Below the pieces are notes generated by a model that saw only the letters and a program-made list of their open reading frames with translations, was not told the DNA's origin and searched no databases. This document shows positions 10,873-21,794 of a stretch of DNA of 64,000 bases, piece by piece. Each line of letters starts with the position of its first letter. Position 1 is the stretch's first letter. A program made the translations under genes and the position numbers. The DNA comes from Anthostomella pinea (Eukaryota > Ascomycota > Sordariomycetes > Xylariales > Xylariaceae): the NCBI GenBank assembly GCA_963556695.1, contig CAUWAG010000008.1:2046001-2110000 (forward strand). The letters run 5' to 3'.

Positions 10873-11229
10873 ATGGACTCCACGATTGAGGCAGTGATCA
10901 TCAAAGGCGGCGCGAATGGAATCGGCCTAGCCGTCGCGCAGACACTGGCCGCCAGCGGCGGATGGGATATCTACCTCATCGACATGGACCAACAAGGCGG
11001 AGAAGCAGCCGCCGTCTCCGTTCCCGCTACATTCCATATGGTCGACGTACACCGAAGCAGAAGGACAGCTTATGAGAATCAATTTGGAGACGTCACAGGC
11101 AGGTACCACGCCATTGACAGGATGAGTTTCCAGGATGTGCTACTTCCTGGGTGTGATGCGATGGATATATGGGTGAATACATGTTCGGTACTCGCCGGCA
11201 ACGAGGACTATGGTGCGCGGCACAGATGA
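10873..11229 (+). pseudogene. Truncated short-chain dehydrogenase/reductase remnant
   Basis: The 118-codon frame begins like an NAD(P)-binding Rossmann fold of the SDR superfamily: a beta strand, then GGANGIGLAVAQTLA (the TGxxxGIG nucleotide loop, with Lys where Thr is usual), then IYLIDMDQQGGEAAA. After about residue 58 similarity to SDRs fades. There is no NAG strand, no catalytic YxxxK and the frame stops at 118 residues against about 260-300 for an intact enzyme. It therefore cannot be an active dehydrogenase. It sits between two tandem paralogues of an unrelated family, so it may have been caught up in the same local rearrangement. Confidence 0.6.
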
Positions 11230-11539
11230 ACACTGATTATCCGCATGCATAGATCAGTTGGCCAATCACGAGATATGGAGCGAATCTACGTGACAGACCA
11301 GTCCGTGACGTGGTCCGATCTGTATGTCACAGAACATACGTCTGATCGAGTAACCCAAAGACAAAGGGGTGCGGTACGTCGGTGAATCATCAACGTAGTT
11401 ATAAGATACGAGGTCGCACATTTGCCGAGCCCGTCAACGTCTTCAACTGGTAGTTCGATCCCTGTGCCCACTTCAATCCTCAACTCGATCCAAGCTCATA
11501 TGTAGAAGACATTGCGGCGAACCACCGAAACAGGCAAGC
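11230..11539. other. Intergenic, no gene seen
   Basis: Presumed promoter of the second surface-protein paralogue. No other feature recognised. Confidence 0.4.
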
Positions 11540-12186
11540 ATGGCAGCCGCGCAGACCCTTCCGCTGATCACGACCATCGCCGACTATGTCAGTCCATGTC
11601 AAAACCCACGTATGCCCATACCATACCAGCCTCTCACCACGGTCTTCACCCCTCCGGCAGCATGCGCGACGAGTTGGGTCTTTGAGAACGGAGCTGAGGG
11701 AACAGTATGGGGCAATCAGGAATACATACCCGATTCGACTAACTGTCTTCCGAATCATGGGCACCAAACAGCGTTTGGCCCAGGAATCTGTGGGAGCGGG
11801 CTTGAGCTCAAGCAAGTCACCAAGATCCTTGAGAATGCGAAGGACGCGAACCAAGCTAGATGGCACGGCCTATGCTGTAGCAGGTGAGTTCCGTCGCATA
11901 CCGTCATGGGAGCCGATAGCTGACAGGTCGCAGCAACTTTCATGTGGGAAGTTCGAATACTGATGGTGGCACGGTGTTCTCCTGCATTGGATCGTTCCCA
12001 GCCCCTTTTACAGCCCTGGCAATGAGCGGCCATGACGCGACTGGTGGCGTTATGTTCTCCAAGACTGTTCTGACCACTGATGTGCTTGCTGTATCCGATC
12101 TCCTCGAGGTTTACTGGCGAGAAGAGGAGCTCACCCTTTTCCCGGCTGATCACCAGTCTATTCTTCGAGGGGTGATGGGGATACCG

Positions 12187-12229
12187 GCCACGACGACGAC
12201 GACGACGACGACGACGACTACTACGACGA
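12187..12229 (+). repeat. (ACG)n trinucleotide microsatellite
   Basis: About a dozen ACG/ACT codons in a row encode polythreonine in the stalk of the second surface-protein paralogue. Being in frame, length changes here would alter stalk length without breaking the protein. Confidence 0.85.
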
Positions 12230-12480
12230 TGGCGGCGACACCGACAGCGATAATTGCGAGAACGGTGACAATGGCAAGTACGACGGCAAAGGCGAGCGGA
12301 ATTGCGGGATCTGTCGGCTCCGAACCATCAACCATCAGAACTGCACATGGCCCAGCAACCTCCGTGACCAGAGCGAAACAGCCATCGCCAATTCTGAATG
12401 GACCAGCACATGCAGCTGCAAGCAAATCATCAATCCCAGTCACGAGCGAATCGTCAGTCCCAACTGCAAGCGAGTCGGCA

Positions 12481-12520
12481 TCTCCAAAGACGAACCGGCA
12501 TCTCCAAAGACGAACCGGCA
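12481..12520 (+). repeat. Tandem 20-bp duplication in coding sequence
   Basis: The unit TCTCCAAAGACGAACCGGCA occurs twice, perfectly. Twenty is not a multiple of three, so each change in copy number shifts the downstream frame. Arithmetic on the frames shows that one or two copies leave the membrane-span exon out of frame, while three copies would put it in frame. Confidence 0.9.
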
Positions 12521-13159
12521 TCAGCAGTTGGAAGCGAGTCTGAGATACATACTGTAGACAAATCGGCATCAGCAACTGGGAGTGAAACAGGGTTTCAGAC
12601 TGGAGACGACTCGGCGACAGCAACTGAAAGCGAGTCGGATTTCCATACTGTAGATGAATCAGCATCACCGACTGGAAGCGGCTTGTACTTCCACACTATA
12701 GATGCCACATCATCTCCAACAACTACAGGGCCCATTGCGATCGAGGACCAGTCGACTTCGTCAGCGCAGATGTCTAAAGGAAGCATTACCGCTATCGGCA
12801 TTCTCGTACCTACAACTGTCCTACTCGCGCTCTTCTTCGCAGCACGTCGTTTTCAGCAGAGGAAGACCCGAGAGAAGTACGTCGGTCTTGACGATCCTCC
12901 GGACAACGAGAAAGGTTCACGTCGCTGGTATGATGACACAGCCCCGTATGCGCCTAGCCCGCGAAGACACAACGGCGCCGAGAAGGGTCGGGCGCGCCCT
13001 GTCAGGATACACGAGCTGGGCGACAACATTCGACACGAACTGCCGGCGCCGGTCCCCTACGGCTTACGCTCGGTCCGCAAAGGGCCAACAGCGGGACCAA
13101 GAGCAGCTTCCGCCGCGTCCGAGAAAGAAGAAACAGGATACGCTGTCTATAATCCCTGA

Positions 13160-14381
13160 GGAGGACGAGACTGGGCATAGCTCGCGCAAGCCGCCGGCGG
13201 GACGATCTGGGGGCGGTAATCGGGCGCATAATAGAAACTACCGGCATTAATGCATAAAGTCTGTAGAGATATGGGAGGTTAGAGTTCGATTAAGTAATAG
13301 AGCATGCTTGGTAATATTCCTATAGTGGGAGATGAGTCTGATGAACCAGGTGGATTTGGCTCCTGTCACATCGAGAGGATGTCAAACCAACCTCTAATTC
13401 CATGTTCCGATATCATTCAACTCAACACCCTTATTTCTCTTCATCTAGAACATTAAGTGGGAACGTATCGCGAATGCAGCGCATAGCACCCGTCTCCTGC
13501 TCCGTACTAGCACAAAATCACGTCGTGAATCTGCGTAAACCGGAGTTTCCCAGTTCGGCAACCAAAGTGGCATATGGCGGATCTTATTGATGACGTAGAG
13601 CGTCGCATTGGAATATGACATGGCTTGACGACAAGGATGTCTGCCGCTTCCGTCGTGGTAGTCAGCCGGCTATCTGTAGAATGTAGGCAGGACGTGAAGA
13701 ATATAAAATCAGTTGTGCGTATTGTGATCCGGTCGGCGCATGTGGTGTTTGACACATGCAGAAGTTGGTGATAGCACCAGCCACAATGCACGCGCCACGG
13801 TTCAGCCACTGCTCATCCACCCCCAAGCTATTAATCTCAACCCCTGAACGTGTCGGCCAATAGCCGCAGCCCAGGGAGCGGCTTTCAATGGGGCTTGTGG
13901 GCTCACGCTAAAACCTGTTACAGCGTACTACGTCACACGTCATGGACCGGGATTTCTTTCCGTTGGGGGCAGCTCCGGGTCAATCCCACCCAATTTGATT
14001 GACCAGTGAGTCGGGTCGTTCGATGTTCTCAATTCAATGACAATTCCAATTCCTGCACTGCCTCAACCGCCCAGGCGTTGGAGACTTGGAGTGACGTGGG
14101 CCACGACATCAACACCCATCTCGGCCAGTCAAGACGACGTCCATGATCCATTGCTCCGTCCCTACCCAAGTCCGTTTGTGCGGTCATCTTCTGTAATCCA
14201 TAGTTGTATCCGCCCATTCTATCTCCCTTCGACGTTCATATTCTTCCCTCCGTCCTTTTGCTCTCTGCATCGCTAGCACGGGACCTACGCTTAGTTAGGC
14301 CCATCAACGACGCTCAACGCGGTCAACACCCCGTATTTTCTATACCGCAACAGCAGCATTCAGGCTGGACATACATCAGCG
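13160..14381. other. Intergenic, no gene seen
   Basis: Holds the 3' flank of the surface-protein gene and the promoter of the six-span membrane protein. Pyrimidine-rich runs just before 14381 fit a fungal leader. No coding signal recognised. Confidence 0.5.
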
Positions 14382-15827
14382 ATGCAGGACATCACGAAGT
14401 CTGGCCGTCCCGCAACGGCCTCCGACCATGACCTGCCTCTAGACACCGACGCAACCGCTGTCGATGCTGCACTGCTGCCACCGCCACCAACATTATTGGC
14501 TGACCAGCGAAGAACGCAGAGCGCGCCCGACGCCGTGCCCGTGGATCCCAAGGTCCGACTCGAGGACGCGTCCCCATTACAATCATCGACACAGTCCATC
14601 CCCAAGCTGCCTACGACGCGAAAGAGCCTGTCGGACGCACGACCGGATGAGAAGGGCAGACACAGTGAACAGTTCGACAGGCGTTACGATGGACCTTTTG
14701 GTCGCCCGAGCCTGGTTATGGGCCGCCGGCCCAGTATAGCCCTGAGTGTGATTCCTGAGCCTGAGCGAACCCACGTCATGGACGACAACGAGGCCGTCAC
14801 CGATCGAGGGACTGTGCCCTTCCAGCCTCGGCCCCCGCCGCTCAACTACACCCTCCGAACACGCAAGGCCGCCATATTCTATTTCTGGAGCATAACCGTC
14901 TTCGACACCGTCGTTTGTCCCCTTGTGTTGTATTTCGGACTGTGGTATGGTGTCGGGCCGGGAAATCCGGACAACCAGAAACTGAGCGCCAATACTGTTT
15001 TCAGTATTGTGACTGCCGCCATTGGAGGTGCAGCTATCTTTGAGTACTTCCTCAGGGGCTGGAGACTGTGGAGAAAAAACAGCACTTGTCGCGTAAGTTG
15101 CTCGGCGGCCCTACCCCTAAGCGGGGACGGGATTCAATAACCGAGTTTGACTGACGGTGTTACAGGCTATCGGTGCCACAGAACAGAGATGGCTTTTTGA
15201 TTGGTTTCACTGGTGGTACACCGCCGCCTGGGTTATCGTCATGATTGAGTTGATTATGTAAGTTCTTCCCGATTGTTTCACCGCGTTCGAGGCAAAATCT
15301 GATCATCCCGTAGTGGTTCGGTTCAAGAAGATCCGTTTATCCGGCTCCTTGCCATGCCGCTCGCTACGATGCTATATGTCTTCGGCACCCTGCTCCTCGT
15401 CATCGACGTCTGCCGATACTTCCACGTACCGGCACCAGTGCGCCTATCGTCGGTCCCTCGCGGCTCACAATTGCGGCCCGGCATCTATCCGCTCATCGAA
15501 GATATATGTGCCGTTGATGGAAGCGGCGGGACCGATTTCCGAATCGCCTTGGACAAGCGGTATGAGGCAAGCCACGTCTTCCGGACCATGCTGAGGAGAC
15601 TGGGCATCTTCTGGGCGGTTGGCTCAGAAGGGTGTGCCGTCATGATGACCATCCTCATATTCAGCCTCAACAACACGGACATTGCCTATGCGATAGGCTG
15701 GGGCGTCCCTTTCGTATGGGCGGGTATATGGGCCGCGGCTACGACGTGGTATGTGTCGCGGGAGCTGAAGAAAGAGGAGACCCTATGGAAGGAGAAGATA
15801 TCAAAGACTCAGATGGAAACGGCATAA
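14382..15827 (+). CDS. Conserved fungal six-span membrane protein, unknown function
   Basis: Three exons: 14382-15092, 15166-15257 and 15314-15827. Borders are GT..AG, phases agree, and the product is 438 residues. Residues 1 to about 150 are a low-complexity, proline- and charge-rich cytosolic region (PPPPTLL, RRPSIALSVIPEPERTHVM). Six hydrophobic spans follow: FWSITVFDTVVCPLVLYFG, FSIVTAAIGGAAIFEYFL, YTAAWVIVMIELII, LATMLYVFGTLLLVIDV, IFWAVGSEGCAVMMTILIFS and AIGWGVPFVWAGIWAAA. The C-terminus is a short charged helix. I recall similar proteins in other filamentous ascomycetes but no function. The correct splicing across three phases is strong evidence of a real gene. Confidence 0.8.
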
Positions 15828-16292
15828 ACAACAATACCATGTAGGGAATAATTTTCCCCTAGTAGACTACTAGAGTACATTTGCAATACCTTACCTTCCA
15901 ATCTATGTCTCTCATGGTCAGTCCGACGGACTGTCTGTCCGCGATCCGGTCAGAATATGCTGAGCCCTCATCAGTCTACATAAACCCGTCTAGCCAACGA
16001 ACGTATATCTTAGTGTGATTGGAATACGCACACTGGGATAAGCATTACAAGTAGCGTATGAAGCTTTCTTTAATTGCTGACGTGTGACCTGGAACTTTTC
16101 AACATGCACGCTTGGAGACTTAATAGGAGTGAGTATATACACGTGGAAAACTAGAAATACTTGAATAAGCAGACAGAAATAAGCAGCTCTGATGTAATAC
16201 GCCACTTCTAATGCTCATTCTGATTTGATGAGTATAACTCTGTTTGCTAGACGGGTATGAAGACTTATGAGGTTTCGTGTATATGGAGACCT
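15828..16292. other. Intergenic between convergent genes
   Basis: Two 3' flanks meet here. No gene or repeat recognised. Confidence 0.5.
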
Positions 16293-17494
16293 TTAAAGGT
16301 CCAGTACAGAAACTTCTCTACGCCTAAGCGTATCGACTGGTTTGCAAGTCCCAGATTCGCTTCGTGGTTGATTAGCGCTGCAGATTATGGACTGGTCGGC
16401 AGCCGATAGTCGTCCAAGGATGAGACGTGTAATCTCCAACATACAGTCGTCATGTTGAACTGTAAGGTCCAGCGCGTGGGGATGATCTGCTGCAAGAGAC
16501 GCGCCTGCATATATCAAACGTCGGCAACAATGAGAAGAACGGTGGAACGCTGCCCATTGTAGAGGCCGAAGTCCATAATAGTCATCTCTTGAGTCGATGT
16601 CCGCGTGATGTTCAAGGAGAATGCCCACGACTTCAAGATTGTCATCTCGGGTGACGGCCATGTGAAGAGGTGTCGCGCAACCATACCTAGAATTGGCACT
16701 CATTCCAGAAGAGCGGAGACAACAGCAGCCGCTCCCATATGAGCAGCGGTATAGAGTTCTGGAGCATTGTCCCATTCTTGGTTGAAAGGTGCGGTTGAAT
16801 CTTGCACCAGCCAGACAGCCACCTCAATTTGGCCAGTGAATATAGCCGATGTCAGTGCAGTGCAGTCCACAGGGTTCAGGTAATAGCCCTGCCAGCCTTC
16901 TCCGTAACATTTAGGAAAGCGTTCGGGAAGTTTTGATCGAACCCATTCGACCATGTCCAAATCGCCAACAAAGAGGAAGGACCCCAGTACGGAACCTGAT
17001 TCGACCAGTTTTTGCACGATCCGAAGACAGCCACGAGACACTGCGAGTTGGATTGGTGTTGCCCAATTGTGATCTTTGGCCTGGAGGTGATCCGGCCAAT
17101 GTCTCACCGCGAGGTCGATGCATTTCAGTGCTGTGGCTTCTCTTCCCGTGTCGGCAGCTGCAGTCTCGATAGCCCAATGCAGTAACGGTTGAGGGGCCGG
17201 TAGAGCGTCTCGGGCCGCGAGACGGTTCTCCTCGAGTTCAGTGGGATCCTCGATGCCCCAGGTGTGCGTGTCATCTTCAACATCGAACCCGAAACCGGCA
17301 ATGCGATCTCGGTTCCAGATCTCTCGCTCTTTGGTGAAGTAGATATCGGTAATGAGGATCTTAGTAGCGAGCACTTGATGCATTCTTCGGCACGTCTTGG
17401 ACAGATTCAAGACGTCCAGAGGGTCGAGGAGGAAATGCTTCGCGGTGTGCCAGAAGACATCGTCGCATAGCCATTGCTCGGTAGAGGATGCCAT
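16293..17494 (-). pseudogene. F-box/ankyrin-repeat protein with an internal frameshift
   Basis: The N-terminal part (starting at 17494) opens MASSTEQWLCDDVFWHTAKH and has an F-box-like segment (FLLDPLDVLNLSKTCRRMH, about residues 21-39). Ankyrin-type repeats follow: NWATPIQLAVSRGCLRIVQKLVE and, with looser matches, DCTALTSAIFTGQIEVAVWLV and TAAHMGAAAVVSALLE. The frame stops there at 16700. In the next frame, immediately afterwards, a strong repeat resumes (GCATPLHMAV, LEVVGILLEHHADIDSRDD), then LRPLQWAAF and a tail to 16293. A single missing base near 16701 explains the break; no intron border is present. The intact protein would be near 400 residues and could be an SCF substrate adaptor. Pseudogene or sequencing error. 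Confidence 0.7.
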
Positions 17495-20460
17495 CGTGCC
17501 AGGCGGAAGGTGGATGGAAGGTACAAGACAGGGGAGGGGAGAGAGGAATTCGGAGTGATTGAGGTGTGAGGTAAGTGGTTGAGACGATAACCTGCAGTGG
17601 GATAAGCAGCGGTTTGGTGCTTATTCCAGTGAATTGTGCCTGGATAAAACTGCTTATGCCAGATGCTCAAGCCAATACTGAGGTAGGTGGTATCTCGTGC
17701 GGATGGACCAGGCAGTCAACGAGTGGAGGGGTGATGTGATGGTGATGCGGGTCGTGGAAATTGGCGCACCTTCTCAATCCTGTTGCTGAAAGTTGAGGTG
17801 ATCATGAGAGAAGGCGCGGTGCGTGTTCTACACGTGTGGGTGCCTTCCAATCAGTGTCCCTGGTGGTTCATCGAAGGAACTGAGGAAGGAGGTCAGACGT
17901 GGTAAAACTGAGAGGTGAAGGGAAGGTGCCTTCCAAGGTGAGGAAACATTCCAACGTACCGAGCACAATGAGGTCAGAAAGGAGTCTGATCAGAAGAGAC
18001 TGGGCAGGCACAGAGCGCCCGGACACCATGGAGGTCGCTGAGGTACGTACCTGCATGTGGTTCAACCTTGGTCTCATACATGTGTGAGCCCCTTAGGCGC
18101 CCAGGCTGGAAGTATCTACTGCAACTTATACTCATTTGTACTGCTGTTTTGAGCCGACAAATACATGGCGCCTACATTGTCCACTCCTGAAGCCAAGCAC
18201 AGTGTGTTGGGCGTTAGGCCTCCAGGAAACACCTGGCTGCCCCTATCTGTATTCAGAATCATGCCACCGCCAACCTCGCCGCATGTGCTGAACTAGTATC
18301 CCGGGCGCTGGATCTGATCGGGAGAGAAGGCTTTTTCGCAATCCCAGTCTCGTGAAAGTGATATTGAAGGACCACTCCCTAACAATGTATTGCCAGCCTC
18401 CTGTCCATCACCCGGCTCATCGCTTGTCTGGCAGCATGTGTTCTTCTTTCATGCCATATTCCCCATCTTTAAGACTTCTTAGCTGCGGTGTTCAGCCCGG
18501 GATTCCTGGAGCTAGCGAAACCTGCCGTCGTGAAAAAAGCGGCTCCCCTGCCTTCGATGCGAATGGTCCTTGGGTTCCGCCGTTTCGCCCAAGTCGCTTT
18601 CGTGGCGATGCAAAATGGTTCAATTATCGTTAACAATGGCCTTCGATAAGGTCCCGGCGAAACCGGGAGTACGTAGATGTCACTTTCCGTAGGACTGCCG
18701 CAGAGCCTGGATATATGAAGATAATGATGCCATGTGCCGATAGCAAACCTCCTCCCTGGTGATTCCAGGGCAGTTCGTTTCTCCCGGGTGTGAGCGGCAT
18801 ATCGCCCATGGATGATCAGCCCAATTGATTTCGTTTTGTGCAGCGTGCTGAGTAAAAGACTTTACATGTCGATCGTAGAGCCGTGGTAAGTGTTTGCCGG
18901 CGAGTCTGAGCTTCCTTCATGATGATGTTGGGGGTTTTCAAGAACTAAGTCACCCAGCTCGGATTGTGCCGGTTCGGTGTATGAAGGAATCCGATACCGG
19001 TGCAGACCAGGCGGCGATGTATTGGGAAGCAAGTAGTGCACAATAACTCCAGGCTGCAGCGACGAGGTCAAACCGGTCGTAGTATGAGGTCTACGCGCTG
19101 ACTTATTCGACACACGAGGGAGATGCCTCTGGCATACTCGGTGCCAGTCTGACTATTACTCGAGTCTACGAAGGTCGATAACAGCCAATGACGCTGTCTA
19201 CCATACTGCGTTCCTATTTGAAGAGACGGCATCTTCAGGTACGAATCCCAGAGTGGCAGTTCAGCCCTAAAATAAGGGTAGTCGGTAGTCTTGTGTCAGC
19301 ATTGAAGGGATTGTCAATCCCAGGCCAGGGGATAGGATAGTTCTCACAGCCCACGGGAACATCCCGAGCTTGATCCTAGGAACCCATCTGACGTATCGAA
19401 AGCTATCATATAACAGGGTCTGCTGAAACATAATGACTGGCTGACATTGTAGGATTCCACGGACCACGGTCGGGATCTCGTAAGACTATCACGCATCCTA
19501 CAGGACCCCAAGTATTATTTATGTAAGAAGTCCCCTCAATCCTACTACGTTCTAGTGGAAACATACGAACATACGAGACCTGAATTCCCAGCCCTAATGA
19601 CAAGGCTCTACGGTGGTAGGCGATCCGGCTGTCAGTCCTCGTGTCAAACACAGAGACTGACTAAAACATGGGGCAAGAGTATCGTACCGGTACTTTCTCG
19701 GTTACAATCCCGATTGGGCCCTCCAGCAGTTTTTGGCGACCGAAGAGTTACTAGCGAGGGTAGTTGTCAGCCTTACGTGATTCGAGCAGAATGTTCCAAG
19801 TTGGAACTTGTCTGCCTGGTGTCAACCTTGAAAGGATCTGTGGGATTGGGTTCCACACTCGTGTGACGCTCCTGGTGCGGCACGGCCATCGAACAAAAAT
19901 AGGCATTCAGGGTCCATGATATCCACTCTTGACCCACTTGAGATCCTATGACACCTTGCGGGTAGGGTGATTGGTTAGCCTTGAGTCTTTTGGTGAAAGT
20001 TCCTTACTATTATTAAAGTGGCGCCGTCTTTGGAAGGGGCGCGAACCTCTAGATCCACAGTCGTGCCACTCTTGACCTCATGCTGGAATCAGAACGAAAT
20101 CCACGGCTTCCATCTGGCACGTCATCTGGAATACGTGCCGCTATAGTTAATTCCTAGTCGGCACGATTGCAGCCATGGGCAGCCTTTTGTGTCGTCATCA
20201 GACTTGGAGCTCTATATAACCATTGGTGACGCCGCGGGTAGAACCAGGTCTCTATCTTCTTCACCGCCCATACATGTAACATCACACGCCACGCTACATG
20301 CTCCTTGCAGCCGCAAAGCCGCCCAAGCTTTGCCAGACGAGAAATATATCTCTTCACACTTCGACATAGTCTCCCGCCCACTCAAACTCCGAGCCTTCGC
20401 CAGAAAGACCAAGCTTCAATATCGCATATACGGGCCTGCAACATTCCACTTCTCTTCATC
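17495..20460. other. Gene-poor stretch of about 3 kb
   Basis: Only short, overlapping frames without protein character occur on either strand. No terminal repeats or transposase signature seen. The last 300 bp contain a TATATAA-like box near 20211 and a pyrimidine-rich leader, probably the promoter of the small secreted protein that starts at 20461. Confidence 0.5.
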
Positions 20461-20850
20461 ATGAGACTCGCAGCCGTTCCCTTCTTCCTCGTGCTCTCCG
20501 CCTCGATAGTCCTGGCCAAGGACAGGTGGTCCTGCGTCGTGACCTGTTGGGAACAGAACAACATCGTCAAGTTCCCCTTCTGCGGCCTCGAATGTTTGGG
20601 GAAAACTGCTGGGAAGGAGACCCAGGTTGCCGAAGGCACCGGCTCTACTGAAGGGGAGACCAAGGATGTCGAAGACACCCTCTCTCCTAAACAGGAGACC
20701 GAGTATATCAAAGGAAGCAAGACCTGCTTCGAACAATGCGATCACTTGGCTGAGAATGCTGATAGAGAGCCCTTCCATGAATGCTCCCATGAATGCACAA
20801 GAAAGAAGATGCTGGGTTATGGGGTAGATTTAGGCCAGTACACTGGTTGA
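20461..20850 (+). CDS. Small secreted Cys-rich protein with two CX3C-CX3C hairpins
   Basis: A single exon of 129 residues. Residues 1 to about 19 (MRLAAVPFFLVLSASIVLA) form a clear signal peptide. The mature protein has eight cysteines in two blocks: C25-X3-C29-X11-C41-X3-C45 and C89-X3-C93-X14-C108-X3-C112. The CX3C pair spacing is that of disulfide-locked helical hairpins (for example plant alpha-hairpinins). The linker (about 46-88) is acidic and built from 13-residue units that begin ETQ, ETK and ETE, matching a 39-bp DNA repeat. Size, secretion and cysteine content fit an effector or antimicrobial-type protein, but I recognise no family. The ATG at 20461 is the only start that gives the signal peptide. 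Confidence 0.75.
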   Translation: MRLAAVPFFLVLSASIVLAKDRWSCVVTCWEQNNIVKFPFCGLECLGKTAGKETQVAEGTGSTEGETKDVEDTLSPKQETEYIKGSKTCFEQCDHLAENADREPFHECSHECTRKKMLGYGVDLGQYTG

Positions 20851-21794
20851 AGGGCAAGCAAGGACGGCGGCTCTGATCGGAGGAAGGGGATGATTTGCCG
20901 GTGTTTTGTTCATGTATAATTGTATCTAGGGTGTTTTCTTTTCGTCGAAGGCATCGTGCTATTTTGGGATTATGTATTTGTAATGAAGTTGGCCTGCCGG
21001 CTCTAGGTTGCGTGCGCACGATTGAATTCACTGATGTGGTCGTTTACATTTGCCCTCGTGGACACCTTGCCTTATTACTAGCATGGGGTCAGAGGCTTCC
21101 GTTACCTCTCTACCGTGGCCTTCGTGGTAAGCAAGAGAGTATGTTGACCTTGGTCGATGTTCACCTTGCTCTTATAAAGTGTTCCTTTCCCCCCCTTTTC
21201 CACGATGCTGTGCGTGCGGGCGATTCTCGACATCTTACATCCCAAGATCCCGACAGTGCAAGTACGCTTCTATGTCTGGTGTAAAAGAATTAAAGGAAAG
21301 GAAAAGGAGTACATGAGCATACGCTACTATTATACTTCAAGGAGTCTCCTATCTGTCACGGTGTCATCGTCGTCTCCTAACCTTACATGGGCAGACGGGA
21401 TTCTGGGAGAAATTCAGGAGATTTGGATAAATGAGGCTCAGCCGAGCGCGTCAGCTTCCACAGTGACCTGGGACCAGGTCCCCAAAAGCACTGTTAAGGA
21501 AGCCTGAGTTTTGCAACCCATCGCCTGCTTGGATACGAAAGAGCCAGCCGAGTGACTCACTGTCACCTCTTGACATATATCTCATTCGTTAACTGTTAGA
21601 CGGCTTGGTAACGAAGCCTCAGGAGCCAGACCCGGAAAGACGGTTTTTACTCTATTTAGAGATCTATAGGTGTTCAATGTTCACTACGATCACCTTTTAG
21701 CATGATCCATGTGTAAGCTCCAGGGGAACACGATCACTTACGACGTCTATCCATCGGCCCATCCACTTGTCAACCGCGGATTTCGCCCCGTCAA
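20851..21794. other. Intergenic, no gene seen
   Basis: 3' flank of the small secreted protein. Open frames of up to 129 codons are present but look random. Confidence 0.45.

Larger units (their letters stand above)
11540..13159 (+). pseudogene. Single-span surface-type protein, copy 2, frame broken by a 20-bp duplication
   Basis: Exon 1 (11540-11883) encodes an ectodomain with TVFTPPAAC, EGTVW, FGPGICGSG and GLCCS. The intron is 11884-11933, and exon 2 (from 11934) continues through FSCIGSFPAP, an aligned VYWREEEL segment, a Thr run encoded by (ACG)n, and a Ser/Thr/Ala-rich stalk. At 12481-12520 a 20-bp unit is present twice and the frame changes: the upstream frame stops at 12543 while the stalk (ASAVGSES, then ASATGSET units), the membrane span (near 12790-12845, ITAIGILVPTTVLLALFFAA), the basic stop-transfer RRFQQRKTREK and the cytoplasmic tail to 13159 are in the next frame. 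No GT..AG intron can join them in phase. Domain order suggests a plasma-membrane glycoprotein; its ligand is unknown. Confidence 0.65.

Noticed and set aside
11440..11470. tRNA B-box-like sequence GGTAGTTCGATCCCTG
   Set aside because: No matching A-box, acceptor stem or cloverleaf around it.
12450..12530. Intron to rescue the frame of surface-protein copy 2
   Set aside because: No GT donor is in the phase needed by any AG acceptor in the interval.
12150..12668. 172-codon minus-strand frame with a valine run
   Set aside because: The run is the antisense reading of the (ACG)n tract in the surface-protein gene.
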